From Polynucleobacter sp. MWH-Jannik1A5 (GTDB taxonomy: Bacteria; Pseudomonadota; Gammaproteobacteria; Burkholderiales; Burkholderiaceae), in assembly GCF_018881795.1 (NCBI RefSeq), contig NZ_JACVPQ010000001.1, forward strand, positions 759,376 through 823,375: a stretch of DNA of 64,000 nt, written 5' to 3'. Below, piece by piece: positions 1-10,030 of this stretch; positions within the stretch are counted from its first letter, which is position 1, and the number at the start of each line of letters is the position of its first letter. The position numbers were made by a program, and so were the translations under genes. The notes below the pieces were generated by a model. The model did no database searches. It was given only the letters and a program-made list of their open reading frames with translations, and was not told the DNA's origin.

Positions 1-367
1 CTTTATGCATGGCATACATGACTTTTTCATTGAGAGCGTCACCTTTGCCCATTGCTTCAAGGGCATAAAACAATTGGCTATGCGGCATGAAATCATCACG
101 AAAAGCTACAGGAACCCTCTTGAAAGCGACGTCTTTAGGCTGGCGCTTAACCCAGCTGCTAAGCTCAGGCTCAAAGTCATAGCAATGCGGGCAACCGTAC
201 CAAAAGAACTCAATAACTTCAACCTTCCCTTTAGTCTCTACCGGCTGCGCAATCGGCAATATACGGTAATCAAAACCCTCTTCAATTTTTTGACTTTGAG
301 CGCTAGCAATGCCACTTAAAGCAAGAAATACAAATAATGTAATTACTCTTTTGCTCAATGAAATCAT
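1..367 (-). CDS. dsbA: Thiol:disulfide interchange protein DsbA, 3' end beyond window
   Basis: Periplasmic thiol oxidase that introduces disulfide bonds into secreted proteins. The first 122 residues are visible. Residues 1-23 form a signal peptide ending in ASA, and the thioredoxin-like active site CPHC lies at residues 59-62, preceded by the typical EFFWYG strand. The ATG at 367-365 overlaps the TGA stop of the upstream SPOR gene by 4 nt, so the two genes are probably translationally coupled. The gene runs off the left edge, so the conserved cis-proline region and C-terminus cannot be checked. The active-site motif and signal peptide make the family call secure. Confidence 0.92.
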   Translation of the reverse strand, partial: MISLSKRVITLFVFLALSGIASAQSQKIEEGFDYRILPIAQPVETKGKVEVIEFFWYGCPHCYDFEPELSSWVKRQPKDVAFKRVPVAFRDDFMPHSQLFYALEAMGKGDALNEKVMYAMHK

Positions 368-975
368 GATTTACTGGATTTAATTAATGTTGGTTTGATG
401 CCGATGCCGCTCAATTTATCTCGAACTGGATTACTCTCTTCAACACTGTTATATGGACCCACGCGAACACGCCATAAAGTATTGCCATCAGCCGTGACCT
501 CACTTAACTGCGCTTGTATACCTTGAATAGCTAAAGTGGCTTTTTGCGCATCTGCATCTGCGCGCTTATTAAAGGCGCCGACTTGCAAGAAATAAATAGC
601 TTCGGATTTAGTTGCAGTAGAAGGTGCGTCAGTAGACTTTTTGCCACCAACCAAGTCACCAATTGGATCGGCTGATGCAGGCGCAGGTGATTTACCTTGA
701 AGCGGCTTATTTAAATCCACTGGTTCCGCAGGGGCGGCTGTTTCACCTTCAGCGGGTGCGGCAGAAGGTTTGATTGTTAATGGAAGACTGGGAGCGCGCA
801 TACCAGGTCTTTCTTGGGGGGTATTCTTGGAAAGATAAAAAGCGATAACGAACGCGATTCCGAGACCAACACCTAAACCCAAGATAAAGCCAAGAATAGT
901 GCCACCATATTGGGTATTTTTACTATCCACGCGGTGCTGTACAAAGCCAGTTTTCTGATTCGGTGTTTTCATCAT
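364..975 (-). CDS. SPOR-domain protein (FtsN-like membrane-anchored)
   Basis: Inner-membrane protein with a short cytoplasmic N-terminus, one glycine-rich transmembrane helix at about residues 23-49, a Pro/Ala-rich periplasmic linker (about 50-120) and a C-terminal SPOR domain (about 125-203) starting AIYFLQVGAF. SPOR domains bind denuded septal peptidoglycan, which points to a division role like FtsN. Two ATG codons stand in tandem at the start (975 and 972). It sits 35 nt after argS and overlaps dsbA by 4 nt. The same order argS-SPOR-dsbA is known from other Burkholderiales. Whether it is the true FtsN cannot be decided from sequence alone. Confidence 0.85.
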   Translation of the reverse strand: MMKTPNQKTGFVQHRVDSKNTQYGGTILGFILGLGVGLGIAFVIAFYLSKNTPQERPGMRAPSLPLTIKPSAAPAEGETAAPAEPVDLNKPLQGKSPAPASADPIGDLVGGKKSTDAPSTATKSEAIYFLQVGAFNKRADADAQKATLAIQGIQAQLSEVTADGNTLWRVRVGPYNSVEESNPVRDKLSGIGIKPTLIKSSKS

Positions 976-1010
976 TTCCTCATCTTACATCTACACCCCG
1001 TACCTCGCCA

Positions 1011-2738
1011 TTACATCTTTGCTGGCGCGGATACCCCGAGTACTTTTAGGCCATTTTGCAATACTTGACGTGTTGCCGAGAGCAATGCAAGACGCGCTAA
1101 CTTTAAATTTTGGTCGTCAACCAATACCCGATCGGCGTTGTAGAAGGTATGGAAATCGCCCGCTAAATCCCGCAGGTAAAAAGCCAAAGCATGAGGGGCC
1201 AACTCTTCTGCAGCTGCTGTCAGCATTTCTGGATATTCCGCTAAACGACGCAGCAAATGATCAGACGCCTTACTTTGCAGGAGGGATAAATCCGCTCCAG
1301 CCAGGTCTACCGTTTTTCCACCCCATTGCTGCAAGATTGAGCTGATTCGCGCATGTGCGTACTGCACATAGAAAACAGGGTTCTCGTCATTCTGCTGCAA
1401 GGCTAAATCAATATCAAAAACAAATTCCGTATCTGCTTTACGCGAGATCAAGAAAAAGCGCACAGCATCACGACCACGCTGCAATGCTAATTCCCGCTCT
1501 TCAGGAGTCATCTCTGAAGTAACACCACCAGACCATTCCACTAAATCTCGGACGGTGACATATGAACCGGCACGCTTAGAAATTTTGACCTCTTCACCGT
1601 GACGCATCACCGTGACCATCTTATGCAATACGTAATCGGGATAAGTTTTAGGGATATCCCAGCCACGTTTCTGCGCTACACCCTGCAAGCCTGAGCGAAC
1701 ACGGGCAATTGTTCCATGATGATCGCTACCTTGCACGTTAATCACCTTCTGAAAGCCACGATTCCACTTGCTTGTGTGATATGCAACGTCCGGCACAAAA
1801 TAAGTAAAGCTACCGTCGGACTTACGCATCACACGATCTTTATCATCGCCATCATCCGTAGTCTTTAACCACAATGCGCCTTCAGATTCATAGGTCTTAC
1901 CTATGCTTTGTAAATCGCCAACGATTTGAGCCACACTACCGTCGGTATACAAAGAGGATTCGAGGTAATAGCAATCGAATTTGACACCGAAGGTTTTTAA
2001 ATCAATATCTTGTTCATTGCGAAGATATGCAACCGCAAATTGACGAATTGCCTCAATATCATCTTTAAATTCGGGTGAGGCTTTAAATGCTGCGGCAATC
2101 TCTGCAATGTATTCGCCGTTATAGGCTTGTTCAGGCCAGTTCGCGTCGCCAGGTTTTAAGCCCTTCAGGCGAGCCTGGACTGATATCGCTAAATTTGCAA
2201 TTTGTACGCCAGCGTCGTTGTAATAAAACTCGCGGTGTACTTTGATACCTTGGGTCGCCAATAAATTGGCAAGGGCATCACCTAGTGCAGCCTGCCTGCC
2301 ATGACCCACATGCAGGGGGCCCGTTGGATTGGCTGAGACAAACTCAATCATGGCGCTTGAGGCCGATCCACTGCTTAATGGGGATTCACCAAAATGCGCG
2401 CCCGAGGAAAGTATCTCCTGCACTACGGCAGTTTTAGCGGCATTACTTAAACGGAAATTGATAAATCCAGGACCAGCGATCTCGCAAGAGGAAATGAGCT
2501 GATTAAAGCCCGCCTGCTGCTGGAGGCGCTCAACCAAAGTTTGCGCAAGCTCACGTGGATTGAGTTTCCAGGCTTTCGAAAGCTGGAGAGCGATATTACA
2601 GGCAACATCACCATGATCAACAGCTTTGGGGCGCTCCAAACGAGGCGCTGGGGCAGCCTCTAGGCCGCGCTCGTGAGCCAAGCCTGCCAGGGCAGCACTC
2701 AGCATTTCAATTAAGCGATTTTTATTAGTAGACAACAT
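1011..2738 (-). CDS. argS: Arginyl-tRNA synthetase
   Basis: Class I aminoacyl-tRNA synthetase charging tRNA-Arg. The 575-residue length is normal. The HIGH signature appears as HVGH at residues 143-146 within [13 protein letters not shown], and the KMSKS-loop counterpart as [12 protein letters not shown]. The N-terminal additional domain and the C-terminal all-helical DALR anticodon-binding domain are both present. The start MLSTNKNRL is taken as given; a later Met at residue 12 is possible. It is divergent from the DUF1840 gene at 2774, with 35 nt between them, and is probably the first gene of the argS-SPOR-dsbA unit. Confidence 0.97.
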   Translation of the reverse strand: MLSTNKNRLIEMLSAALAGLAHERGLEAAPAPRLERPKAVDHGDVACNIALQLSKAWKLNPRELAQTLVERLQQQAGFNQLISSCEIAGPGFINFRLSNAAKTAVVQEILSSGAHFGESPLSSGSASSAMIEFVSANPTGPLHVGHGRQAALGDALANLLATQGIKVHREFYYNDAGVQIANLAISVQARLKGLKPGDANWPEQAYNGEYIAEIAAAFKASPEFKDDIEAIRQFAVAYLRNEQDIDLKTFGVKFDCYYLESSLYTDGSVAQIVGDLQSIGKTYESEGALWLKTTDDGDDKDRVMRKSDGSFTYFVPDVAYHTSKWNRGFQKVINVQGSDHHGTIARVRSGLQGVAQKRGWDIPKTYPDYVLHKMVTVMRHGEEVKISKRAGSYVTVRDLVEWSGGVTSEMTPEERELALQRGRDAVRFFLISRKADTEFVFDIDLALQQNDENPVFYVQYAHARISSILQQWGGKTVDLAGADLSLLQSKASDHLLRRLAEYPEMLTAAAEELAPHALAFYLRDLAGDFHTFYNADRVLVDDQNLKLARLALLSATRQVLQNGLKVLGVSAPAKM

Positions 2739-2773
2739 AGATAAGTGAGTTTATCAGGTGGTAAGCTATCGAA

Positions 2774-3091
2774 ATGATCTATCAATTTCGCTCAAAGGCT
2801 GGTCCAGACGTCATCATGCTGGCGGATCTGACCAAACGAATTTTTGATATCTTGGAACGCCCCTTGGAGTCTCGTGGGATCCTAACGGTTGAACAACTTC
2901 CAGAACTGATCACCGCGCTAGAAACTGCCATACTCAAAGATCTTGAAGAACGAGCCAAAGTGAATGAGGATTCTGAGCATGGCGCAGAGAAACCTAAGCT
3001 GGCTGATCGCCTTGGGCAACGCGCCTACCCATTTCTAGAGCTCATGAAGCAGGCTAGAGCCAAAGACGAACCCGTTATGTGGGGCGTTTAA
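2774..3091 (+). CDS. DUF1840 family protein
   Basis: A 105-residue cytoplasmic protein matching the DUF1840 pattern seen in Betaproteobacteria: an N-terminal strand ([16 protein letters not shown]), then a helical region with [12 protein letters not shown], and a C-terminal [12 protein letters not shown]. No catalytic motif or membrane segment is visible and the function is unknown. The nearest Shine-Dalgarno-like tract, AGGTGG, lies about 13 nt before the ATG, which is long. Its last 4 nt overlap the 3' end of the convergent metH gene. Confidence 0.8.
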   Translation: MIYQFRSKAGPDVIMLADLTKRIFDILERPLESRGILTVEQLPELITALETAILKDLEERAKVNEDSEHGAEKPKLADRLGQRAYPFLELMKQARAKDEPVMWGV

Positions 3092-5838
3092 TCGAGTAAG
3101 CTTGCCAGCTGGCGCCGGGTATCTTCAACGCTCTGGCCGCGGCGTTTTGCCAAATCCTCAACCTGATCATCAGACAACTTGCCCACATTAAAGTAGCGTG
3201 CATCCGGATGAGCAAGATAGAACCCACTCACGCTAGAAGCAGGGTTCATTGCCATAGACTCGGTCAGAGTCATGCCAATATCTTCAGAGCCGATGACTCG
3301 CAGTAAATCTTGTTTAACTTCATGCGCAGGACAGGCTGGATAGCCAGGGGCTGGGCGGATGCCGCGATACTCTTCATTGATCATTTGATCATTTGTCAAA
3401 AGCTCATCGGTTGCATAGCCCCATAAATCGGTACGGACACGATGATGCATCAACTCAGCAAAAGCTTCTGCCAATCGATCTGCTAAAGCTTTCAACATAA
3501 TTGCGCTGTAGTCATCATGCTTTGCCTGAAACTCAGCAACTTTCTTTTCAACGCCATGACCAGTTGTCACAGCAAAGCAACCAAGATAGTCAGCAACGCC
3601 AGAGTCCTTTGGGGCAACGTAGTCTGCTAAACAACGATTCGGTCTGCGTACACCCTCTACCACCGGACGCTCAGATTGTTGGCGCAAGTTATGCCACACA
3701 AATAAAGGATGTTGGCGTGATTCATCGCTATACAAAACAATATCGTCACCAATCGTATTGGCAGGATAGAAAGCGACTACGGCATCGGCTTGAAGCCATT
3801 GACCTTTAATCAACTTATCAAGCAAGGCTTGGGCATCGGCATATACCTTGCGCGCCTCAACCCCCACAACCTCGTCATCCAGAATCGCTGGAAACTTGCC
3901 CGCCAGATCCCATGTTTGAAAGAATGGCGTCCAATCGATATATTTAGCAATATCGCTCAATGCAAAGTTTTTAAATACACGGCGGCCAATAAACTTTGGT
4001 TTTTCAGGAACATAAGAGGCCCAGTCCAACATTTCGCGATTCTTGCGAGCTGCAGCCAAGGAAATTGTTGGCGCAGCTTTCTTATTGGCATGTTGCTCGC
4101 GAATACGGACATAGTCATCACGCAAATCTTGAATAAATTTCTTAGCGCTTTCATCGGATAGCAGACTTGAAGCAACCGATACTGAACGAGATGCATCAGG
4201 CACATAGACCACTGGGCCATCATAGTGTGGAGCAATTTTCACCGCAGTATGTACGCGAGAAGTAGTAGCCCCACCAATCATGAGTGGGATTTGGCGCTCA
4301 CGGAAATAGTCATCACGCTGCATCTCCTGAGCGACGTAAGTCATCTCTTCGAGCGATGGCGTGATCAAACCAGATAAACCAACGATATCCGCATTCTCTT
4401 CCTTAGCGCGCTTCAAAATTTCTGCACAAGGAACCATCACACCCATATTGGCAACTTCAAAGTTATTACATTGCAGAACAACGGTCACAATATTTTTACC
4501 AATATCGTGTACGTCGCCCTTCACGGTAGCCATCACAATCTTGCCTTTTGCCTTAGCTTCACCACCTGCGGCAATATGTTGACGCTTTTCTTCTTCAATA
4601 TATGGAATCAAGATCGCAACGGCCTGCTTCATGACGCGGGCACTCTTAACCACTTGTGGCAAGAACATCTTGCCTGCACCAAATAAGTCACCAACTACGT
4701 TCATACCATCCATGAGCGGACCTTCAATGACTTCAATTGGTCTGCCGCCTGCACCCATAATTTCAGCGCGCAGTTCTTCTGTATCTTCTTCAATAAAAGT
4801 GGTGATGCCATGCACCAGAGCATGCGTTAGGCGCTCACGAACTGGGCCTTCTCGCCACACCAAATTTTCAACTTGCTTAGCGCCACCACCTTTAAATTGA
4901 TCGGCAATATCTAACAGACGTTCTGTTGGAGTTTTGCCGTCTTTTTCTTTAAAGCGATTAAGAACAACGTCCTCTACGCGCTCGCGTAATTCAGGGTCTA
5001 GGTCAGCATAAACACCCAACTGACCGGCATTAACGATACCCATATCCATGCCAGCCTGAATGGCGTGATACAGAAACACGGTATGAATCGCTTCACGCAC
5101 ACGATCATTGCCGCGGAAGGAGAAGCTCACATTAGAAACACCGCCGCTTACCTTGGCGCCAGGTAAATTTTCTTTAATCCAACGCGTGGCATTAATAAAG
5201 TCCACTGCATAGTTGTCATGCTCTTCAATACCAGTAGCAATTGCAAAAATATTGGGGTCAAAAATGATGTCTTCAGCAGGAAAACCGATTTCATTGACCA
5301 AGATCTCATAGCAGCGCTGACAAATTTCAGTCTTGCGCTTAAATGTATCGGCCTGACCTACTTCATCGAAAGCCATCACCACAGAAGCGGCACCATAACG
5401 ACGAATCAAACGTGCTTGCTTTCTAAACGGCTCTTCGCCTTCTTTCAAAGAAATTGAATTGACGATTGGTTTGCCTTGAATGCATTTCAAGCCCGCCTCA
5501 ATCACGCTCCACTTGGAGGAATCAATCATGATTGGTACGCGGGCAATATCAGGCTCAGAGGCAATTAAATTTAAGAAGCGAGTCATGGCCGCTTCTGAGT
5601 CAAGCATCGCCTCATCCATATTGATGTCGATCACTTGTGCACCGTTCTCAACCTGCTGACGCGCTACCGCAAGCGCCTCATCAAATTGATTATTCAAAAT
5701 CATGCGCGCAAATGCTTTAGAACCTGTAACGTTAGTGCGCTCACCAATGTTCACAAAGCCAACATCAACAGTAACGTTAAAAGGTTCAAGACCAGAGAGT
5801 TTCATTGCTGGCATTACTTTTTTCTCGATCTTGCTCAT
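3088..5838 (-). CDS. metH: Cobalamin-dependent methionine synthase, C-terminal subunit (folate, B12 and activation domains)
   Basis: Carries the methyl-tetrahydrofolate-binding domain (about residues 10-300), the cobalamin cap and B12-binding domains with DVHDIG (lower axial His at residue 444), and the SAM-binding reactivation domain with [12 protein letters not shown] near residues 828-839. Together with the upstream gene it makes a complete MetH, which transfers methyl from 5-methyl-THF to homocysteine. The 916-residue length matches full MetH minus its homocysteine domain. The ATG at 5838 overlaps the stop of the N-terminal gene by 4 nt (ATGA). Both parts keep their key residues, so this is a natural split and not a decayed gene. 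Confidence 0.95.
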   Translation of the reverse strand: MSKIEKKVMPAMKLSGLEPFNVTVDVGFVNIGERTNVTGSKAFARMILNNQFDEALAVARQQVENGAQVIDINMDEAMLDSEAAMTRFLNLIASEPDIARVPIMIDSSKWSVIEAGLKCIQGKPIVNSISLKEGEEPFRKQARLIRRYGAASVVMAFDEVGQADTFKRKTEICQRCYEILVNEIGFPAEDIIFDPNIFAIATGIEEHDNYAVDFINATRWIKENLPGAKVSGGVSNVSFSFRGNDRVREAIHTVFLYHAIQAGMDMGIVNAGQLGVYADLDPELRERVEDVVLNRFKEKDGKTPTERLLDIADQFKGGGAKQVENLVWREGPVRERLTHALVHGITTFIEEDTEELRAEIMGAGGRPIEVIEGPLMDGMNVVGDLFGAGKMFLPQVVKSARVMKQAVAILIPYIEEEKRQHIAAGGEAKAKGKIVMATVKGDVHDIGKNIVTVVLQCNNFEVANMGVMVPCAEILKRAKEENADIVGLSGLITPSLEEMTYVAQEMQRDDYFRERQIPLMIGGATTSRVHTAVKIAPHYDGPVVYVPDASRSVSVASSLLSDESAKKFIQDLRDDYVRIREQHANKKAAPTISLAAARKNREMLDWASYVPEKPKFIGRRVFKNFALSDIAKYIDWTPFFQTWDLAGKFPAILDDEVVGVEARKVYADAQALLDKLIKGQWLQADAVVAFYPANTIGDDIVLYSDESRQHPLFVWHNLRQQSERPVVEGVRRPNRCLADYVAPKDSGVADYLGCFAVTTGHGVEKKVAEFQAKHDDYSAIMLKALADRLAEAFAELMHHRVRTDLWGYATDELLTNDQMINEEYRGIRPAPGYPACPAHEVKQDLLRVIGSEDIGMTLTESMAMNPASSVSGFYLAHPDARYFNVGKLSDDQVEDLAKRRGQSVEDTRRQLASLLD

Positions 5839-6899
5839 ACTGCCGCCTCTGCATTCTCTTTATAGAAAGCACGTGGCTTACGTTTCGCAACCGCATTTGC
5901 AATCGCACGAATATGATCAGGCGTAGTACCGCAGCAGCCACCAACTAAATTGACTAAGCCATCTTTTGCAAAACCATCGACCAGACTTGAGGTGATTTCA
6001 GGTGTCTCATCAAAGCCGGTGTCGCTCATTGGGTTAGGTAGGCCAGCATTGGGGTAGCAAGATACTGCAGCATCACATATGCGAGCCAACTCTGCAATGT
6101 AAGGACGCATCAGCGCAGCACCGAGCGCACAGTTCAAACCAAACGTCAGTGGCTTAATATGACGCAAGCTGTTCCAAAATGCTTCAACGGTTTGTCCTGA
6201 CAAAATACGACCAGACGCATCAGTTACCGTTCCGGAAATCATGACTGGTAAACGCTCGCCAGTTTCTTCAAAAAATTCATCAAGCGCAAAGAGTGCAGCC
6301 TTAGCATTGAGCGTATCGAAAATGGTTTCGACTAAAAATAAATCCACGCCACCAGCAAACAATCCTTCAATCTGTTCACGGTACGAAGCACGCAAAGCAT
6401 CAAAGGTCACATTGCGTGCGCCTGGATCATTCACATCAGGTGAAATGCTTGCTGTCTTGGGTGTAGGCCCAATCGCGCCCGCAGCAAAACGTGGCTTATC
6501 TGGCGTGCTGTACTTTTCACAAGCTGCGCGAGCCAATCTGGCAGAGACTTCGTTCATCTCACGTGCTAAGCCGGCCATCTTGTAATCTTCTTGCGCAACT
6601 GAGGTGGCACCAAAAGTATTGGTTTCAATAATGTCTGCACCCGCATCCAAGTACTGCTCATGGATCTTGCTAATGATTTGAGGTTGAGTCAGTACGAGTA
6701 ACTCGTTATTGCCTTTAATGTCGCCGGGATGATCGGCAAAGCGGCTGTTGCCTGGCAAGCCACGGTAGTCAGCTTCAGTTAATTTATATTGCTGAATCAT
6801 GGTGCCCATAGCGCCATCCAAAATCAGAATGCGCTGCTTTAAAAGCTCGGGAAGCTTTTGACCGCGGGTATAAGGCTGGGACAAACCATTAGATTGCAT
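5835..6899 (-). CDS. metH: Cobalamin-dependent methionine synthase, N-terminal homocysteine methyltransferase subunit
   Basis: Homocysteine-binding TIM barrel of MetH encoded as its own 354-residue protein. The N-terminal part has [13 protein letters not shown], and the three zinc ligands are intact: Cys257 (GLNCALGA) and Cys322-Cys323 ([10 protein letters not shown]). The gene stops just before the C-terminal subunit with a 4-nt ATGA overlap. It is divergent from phaM, and only 74 nt separate the two start codons, too little for a cobalamin riboswitch. A two-gene MetH is known in Burkholderia and Ralstonia relatives. Confidence 0.95.
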   Translation of the reverse strand: MQSNGLSQPYTRGQKLPELLKQRILILDGAMGTMIQQYKLTEADYRGLPGNSRFADHPGDIKGNNELLVLTQPQIISKIHEQYLDAGADIIETNTFGATSVAQEDYKMAGLAREMNEVSARLARAACEKYSTPDKPRFAAGAIGPTPKTASISPDVNDPGARNVTFDALRASYREQIEGLFAGGVDLFLVETIFDTLNAKAALFALDEFFEETGERLPVMISGTVTDASGRILSGQTVEAFWNSLRHIKPLTFGLNCALGAALMRPYIAELARICDAAVSCYPNAGLPNPMSDTGFDETPEITSSLVDGFAKDGLVNLVGGCCGTTPDHIRAIANAVAKRKPRAFYKENAEAAV

Positions 6900-6926
6900 T
6901 GTTAAACCGGGATTAATCTCTAGAAT
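6899..6926 (+). promoter_or_regulatory. Candidate sigma-70 promoter for phaM
   Basis: A TTGTTA -35 like hexamer (6899-6904) and a TAGAAT -10 like hexamer (6921-6926) are separated by 16 nt. The predicted start lies about 40 nt before the phaM ATG. The -35 overlaps the first codon of the divergent metH gene. This is a match to consensus only. Confidence 0.4.
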
Positions 6927-6973
6927 CCCTTATTCTATTGGAAAAGCGACTTTTCATTTACCCCGGAGCCCCT

Positions 6974-7423
6974 ATGTTTGGAACCATTCCTGAATTTAAT
7001 CAAAGCCTAGATATGTTTAAGACCATGTGGGGACAAGGTGCAGCTGCTCAGGCTGGACAGTTTCCATTTACAACCGACGCATCCAAGGCTGCTGGCGGCT
7101 TTGGGGCCGCCTTTCCAGGCTTAGATGTAGATGAGCTAGAAAAACGCATTAAAGACCTTAAAAGCGTTGAAAACTGGCTCAATTTGAACCTCAACATCCT
7201 CAAGTCAACCATCCAAGGCTTAGAAGTTCAGCACGCCACCATGATGGCCCTCAAATCCTTTGGCGATGCCGTCTCTGCAGCAGGAGCAGCAGCTACAGCA
7301 CCAAAGGAAGAATCCGAGACTAAAACGACAAGTGCTAAACCGCGGAAAACCGCAACACGCCGTCGTCGCAAAGCTGGCGACGCAACTTACCTCGACGAAG
7401 TAGGTAATTCAGATGAGCAATAG
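6974..7423 (+). CDS. phaM: PhaM-like polyhydroxyalkanoate granule-associated protein
   Basis: A 149-residue protein resembling PhaM of Ralstonia, which activates PHB synthase and tethers PHB granules to the nucleoid. The N-terminus MFGTIPEFNQSLDMFKTMWG and the central helical block (DVDELEKRIKDLKSVENWLNLNLNIL, quoted in part) fit the family. The C-terminus is basic (KPRKTATRRRRK), suited to DNA binding. I chose the ATG at 6974 because CCGGAG lies 6-7 nt upstream; an in-frame start at 6938 adds a 12-residue extension that fits no family pattern. Its last 89 nt overlap the convergent MBL hydrolase. Confidence 0.85.
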   Translation: MFGTIPEFNQSLDMFKTMWGQGAAAQAGQFPFTTDASKAAGGFGAAFPGLDVDELEKRIKDLKSVENWLNLNLNILKSTIQGLEVQHATMMALKSFGDAVSAAGAAATAPKEESETKTTSAKPRKTATRRRRKAGDATYLDEVGNSDEQ

Positions 7424-8420
7424 CCTCACCCATCGCAAAAGTAAGTTGATGAATATCTAATTCACGCTTAAACAAGACCGGCACAATCTCTCGAGCATGT
7501 GCCGGTTTTTTACATGCGCTTAAGGCATCAGCTAAGCGATCATCATGATGCGCTTTTAGTTGCGCAATACGCGGTCTGATTCCTGTAAATGGCTTTCCAT
7601 GAGAAGGCAATACCAAAGTATCTTCTGGCAATGTTAAATATTTTTCAATAGAGTCTAAATATAGGCCCAGGGGGTCTGCATCTGGATCAGCGTCGTAAAC
7701 ACTGACGTTCGTAGAGATGCGAGGTAACAGCATATCTCCAGAGATCAGTACACCTAGCTCTTTACAAAATAGAGAAGCATGTTCAGGCGCATGTCCATAA
7801 CCCATCATGACTTGCCAAGCATGTCCGCCAATTGAAATACTCTCACCATCAATAATGCGACGATATTGACGTGGTACTCCAGGAACCATATTGCTGTAGT
7901 AATTGGATCGTGCTCTAATTTTTTCTAAATCTTCTGGTGCCGTTAAGCCATGTCTTTGAAAATGATCTGCAGAGCCTCCGCTGCCGGCGCGTGCACCCAC
8001 TGCAGCACCACCCTCTTTGCAGCTTAACCATTGCGCAGTTAAATAATCCGTCATGGAGATCCACAAAGGCACATTCCATTTCTCACATAGCCATTGCGAT
8101 AAGCCCACATGATCTGGGTGCATATGTGTCACTATGACGCGCAAGACTGGCAAGCCTTCAAGCTGAGTAGCAAAGACCTGCTCCCATGAAGCTTTTGTCT
8201 CATCATTGGCAATACCGCAATCCACAATCGTCCAACCTGAAATACCGTCGATTTCATCACGCAGCAACCATAGATTGATATGGTCCAAAGCAAACGGTAG
8301 GCGCATCCGAATCCAACGAACACCTGGTGCAACCTCAATACTGCTACCCACTTCCGGAAGAGCCTCTCCTAATGGATAATGGATCTCAGCTTCAGCACTT
8401 GCTTTGTTTTGAGTAATCAT
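7335..8420 (-). CDS. MBL-fold metallo-hydrolase
   Basis: A 361-residue soluble metallo-beta-lactamase-fold hydrolase. The metal-binding signature HMHPDH is at about residues 98-103, followed by further ligand regions GYGHAPEHASL and SHGKPF. The C-terminal helical region ends MGEAIAHLNYLL, seen in the glyoxalase-II-like/lactonase-type branch with a C-terminal cap. The substrate cannot be deduced. It is divergent from the DUF1289 gene (35 nt apart), and its 3' end overlaps phaM by 89 nt on the opposite strand. Confidence 0.85.
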   Translation of the reverse strand: MITQNKASAEAEIHYPLGEALPEVGSSIEVAPGVRWIRMRLPFALDHINLWLLRDEIDGISGWTIVDCGIANDETKASWEQVFATQLEGLPVLRVIVTHMHPDHVGLSQWLCEKWNVPLWISMTDYLTAQWLSCKEGGAAVGARAGSGGSADHFQRHGLTAPEDLEKIRARSNYYSNMVPGVPRQYRRIIDGESISIGGHAWQVMMGYGHAPEHASLFCKELGVLISGDMLLPRISTNVSVYDADPDADPLGLYLDSIEKYLTLPEDTLVLPSHGKPFTGIRPRIAQLKAHHDDRLADALSACKKPAHAREIVPVLFKRELDIHQLTFAMGEAIAHLNYLLRRGKLRRQLCDDGVLRFSAV

Positions 8421-8455
8421 GATTTAACGTAATTTCTTTTATCTCTAGGTTTGCT

Positions 8456-8632
8456 TTGACAACAGTTCCATCGCCTTGCATTAATTGGTGTGACATTAAC
8501 CCTGAAAATGGTTACTGTCGTGGCTGCTATCGTACCCTTACTGAGATTGCTGATTGGTCTGATATGTCCAATCCCGAGAAGCTTGAGGTTTGGGCACAAT
8601 TATCTATTCGCAAACCCCAAGCACCACAGTAA
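8456..8632 (+). CDS. DUF1289 small cysteine-rich protein (TTG start)
   Basis: A 58-residue protein readable between the MBL hydrolase and the AcuI-like gene. It has four cysteines, at residues 8, 12, 21 and 24, in the pattern CINWCDINPENGYCRGCYRT, followed by LTEIADW. This is the DUF1289 signature (cysteine cluster, then RT-EI-W), probably a metal-binding knuckle. No ATG or GTG exists in the frame after the upstream stop. The best start is TTG at 8456, 5 nt after TAGG. The stop TAA is at 8630-8632. Neighbourhood with an MBL hydrolase is common for this family in Burkholderiales. Confidence 0.82.
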   Translation: MTTVPSPCINWCDINPENGYCRGCYRTLTEIADWSDMSNPEKLEVWAQLSIRKPQAPQ

Positions 8633-8653
8633 AAATAATCTTCAGCACTCTCT

Positions 8654-9637
8654 TTATTTGTTGACGTCGACAATTAGACGTCCACGCACATTCCCCGCCA
8701 TTAATTCCTGCGCATATTTAATGGACTCTTCTAGAGAAATTTCATGGGAGATTTCGTCTAAAGTTTTTAGATCAACCAGCTTGCTGAGTTGCTCATAAGC
8801 AGCGATCCGTTTTGCACGTGGCACAGTTACGCTATTAATGCCATACAAAGTAACTCCACGCAAAATAAATGGTGCAACAGTAGATGGAAAATCCATTCCT
8901 TGCGCCAGTCCACAAGCCGCTACCGCACCATCACTCTTGGTCTGTGCGCAAGCATTGGCCAAGGTATGACTGCCTACGCTATCGACTACTGCAGCCCAAC
9001 GCTCTTTAGCCAATGGCTTGCCAGGAACAGATAGACCGGCACGATCAATTACCTCGGCTGCACCCAACTTTTTCAGATAGTCTGCTTCTGCCATACGCCC
9101 AGTGCTAGCCACAACAGTGAAGCCCAGTTTGCTTAAGAGCGTTATTGCAAAGCTGCCTACACCTCCTGCAGCACCTGTAACCAAAACCTCACCATCGCTT
9201 GGTTTGAGCCCATGCTTTTGTAGCGCCATGACACACAGCATCGCGGTATAGCCTGCAGTGCCAATAGCCAATGCTTGTTTAGCGGTAAATCCTTTTGGCA
9301 ATGGAATCAACCATTCGGCCTTGACGCGGGCCTGTTGCCCCAAACCACCCCAATGCCCTTCGCCCACCCCCCAGCCGTTGAGCAGCACCATATCGCCAGG
9401 CCTGAAGTCAGAACTAGTGCTCTCAATCACCTCACCTGCAAAATCGATGCCCGGCACCATTGGAAAGCTTCGTACCACTGGACCCTTACCGGTGATGGCT
9501 AAGCCATCCTTATAGTTGAGCGTGGAGTACAGCACCTTTACGCGAACATCACCCTCTGGGAGACTAGCCTCATCTACCTGAGCCAATTCTGCGCGATAAC
9601 CTTGATCGTCTTTATTTACCAATATTGCTTTAAACAT
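8654..9637 (-). CDS. acuI: Acrylyl-CoA reductase-like / YhdH family zinc-free alcohol dehydrogenase
   Basis: A 327-residue medium-chain dehydrogenase/reductase of the YhdH/AcuI branch. It begins MFKAILVNKDDQGYRAEL, has STLNYKDGLAITG and PMVPGIDFAGEV near the N-terminus, and a Rossmann fold with VLVTGAAGGVGSFAI at about residues 148-162. The zinc-ligand cysteines of true alcohol dehydrogenases are missing, as expected. AcuI reduces acryloyl-CoA to propionyl-CoA with NADPH. The exact substrate here is inferred from family. The gene is convergent with DUF1289 (21-nt gap). Confidence 0.85.
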   Translation of the reverse strand: MFKAILVNKDDQGYRAELAQVDEASLPEGDVRVKVLYSTLNYKDGLAITGKGPVVRSFPMVPGIDFAGEVIESTSSDFRPGDMVLLNGWGVGEGHWGGLGQQARVKAEWLIPLPKGFTAKQALAIGTAGYTAMLCVMALQKHGLKPSDGEVLVTGAAGGVGSFAITLLSKLGFTVVASTGRMAEADYLKKLGAAEVIDRAGLSVPGKPLAKERWAAVVDSVGSHTLANACAQTKSDGAVAACGLAQGMDFPSTVAPFILRGVTLYGINSVTVPRAKRIAAYEQLSKLVDLKTLDEISHEISLEESIKYAQELMAGNVRGRLIVDVNK

Positions 9638-9724
9638 GTCTCATCCTTTTAGAGCGAGGTATTTCCCCGCAGCAATTGCTTAATAGGTTTATCCTAACGA
9701 GCATTGCTGATTATGGAGGTTTCC

Positions 9725-10021
9725 ATGAAAAAAATTCTACTATTAACTACGATTTCTGGCTTATTGCTATCCGGGTGCTCTTCCACCCAAATCAATATGT
9801 CAATGGGTAACATGCGCCTCATTAGTTCAAGCGCAGCGCCACAGGATGTTATGGATTTCGCCACTAAGACCTGTAGAAATGATTTTTATGAGGGTGCCAG
9901 CTTCTTATCTAAGGCGGGCAAAGAATATCGATTTAAGTGTGTAAAAGCTGAAGAAAATGAAATCTTGATTCCTATTCCCGGCACAACTATTGCAGATTCT
10001 GCAAAAACTGAAGTTAAGTAA
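9725..10021 (+). CDS. Small predicted lipoprotein, function unknown
   Basis: A 98-residue protein with a short basic N-terminus, a hydrophobic core and a lipobox LLSGC with Cys at residue 18, so it is probably lipidated. The rest is short, with two further cysteines in TCRNDF and FKCVKA, and no known domain. The start at 9725 is supported by a strong GGAGGT 4 nt upstream; the in-frame ATG at 9713 lies ahead of this site and would spoil the signal peptide. The flavin reductase starts 9 nt after its stop. Confidence 0.75.
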   Translation: MKKILLLTTISGLLLSGCSSTQINMSMGNMRLISSSAAPQDVMDFATKTCRNDFYEGASFLSKAGKEYRFKCVKAEENEILIPIPGTTIADSAKTEVK

Positions 10022-10030
10022 GCAAAGCTA

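Noticed and set aside
5835-5838. Frameshift error splitting metH
   Set aside because: The ATGA overlap, good start context, and known two-gene MetH in relatives favour a natural split.
6900-6973. Cobalamin riboswitch upstream of metH
   Set aside because: Only 74 nt separate metH and phaM starts, too short, and no B12-box-like sequence is seen.
8490-8798. Plus-strand frame of 102 codons overlapping DUF1289 and AcuI
   Set aside because: It runs in another frame through a recognisable DUF1289 gene and antisense to acuI, with no family pattern.
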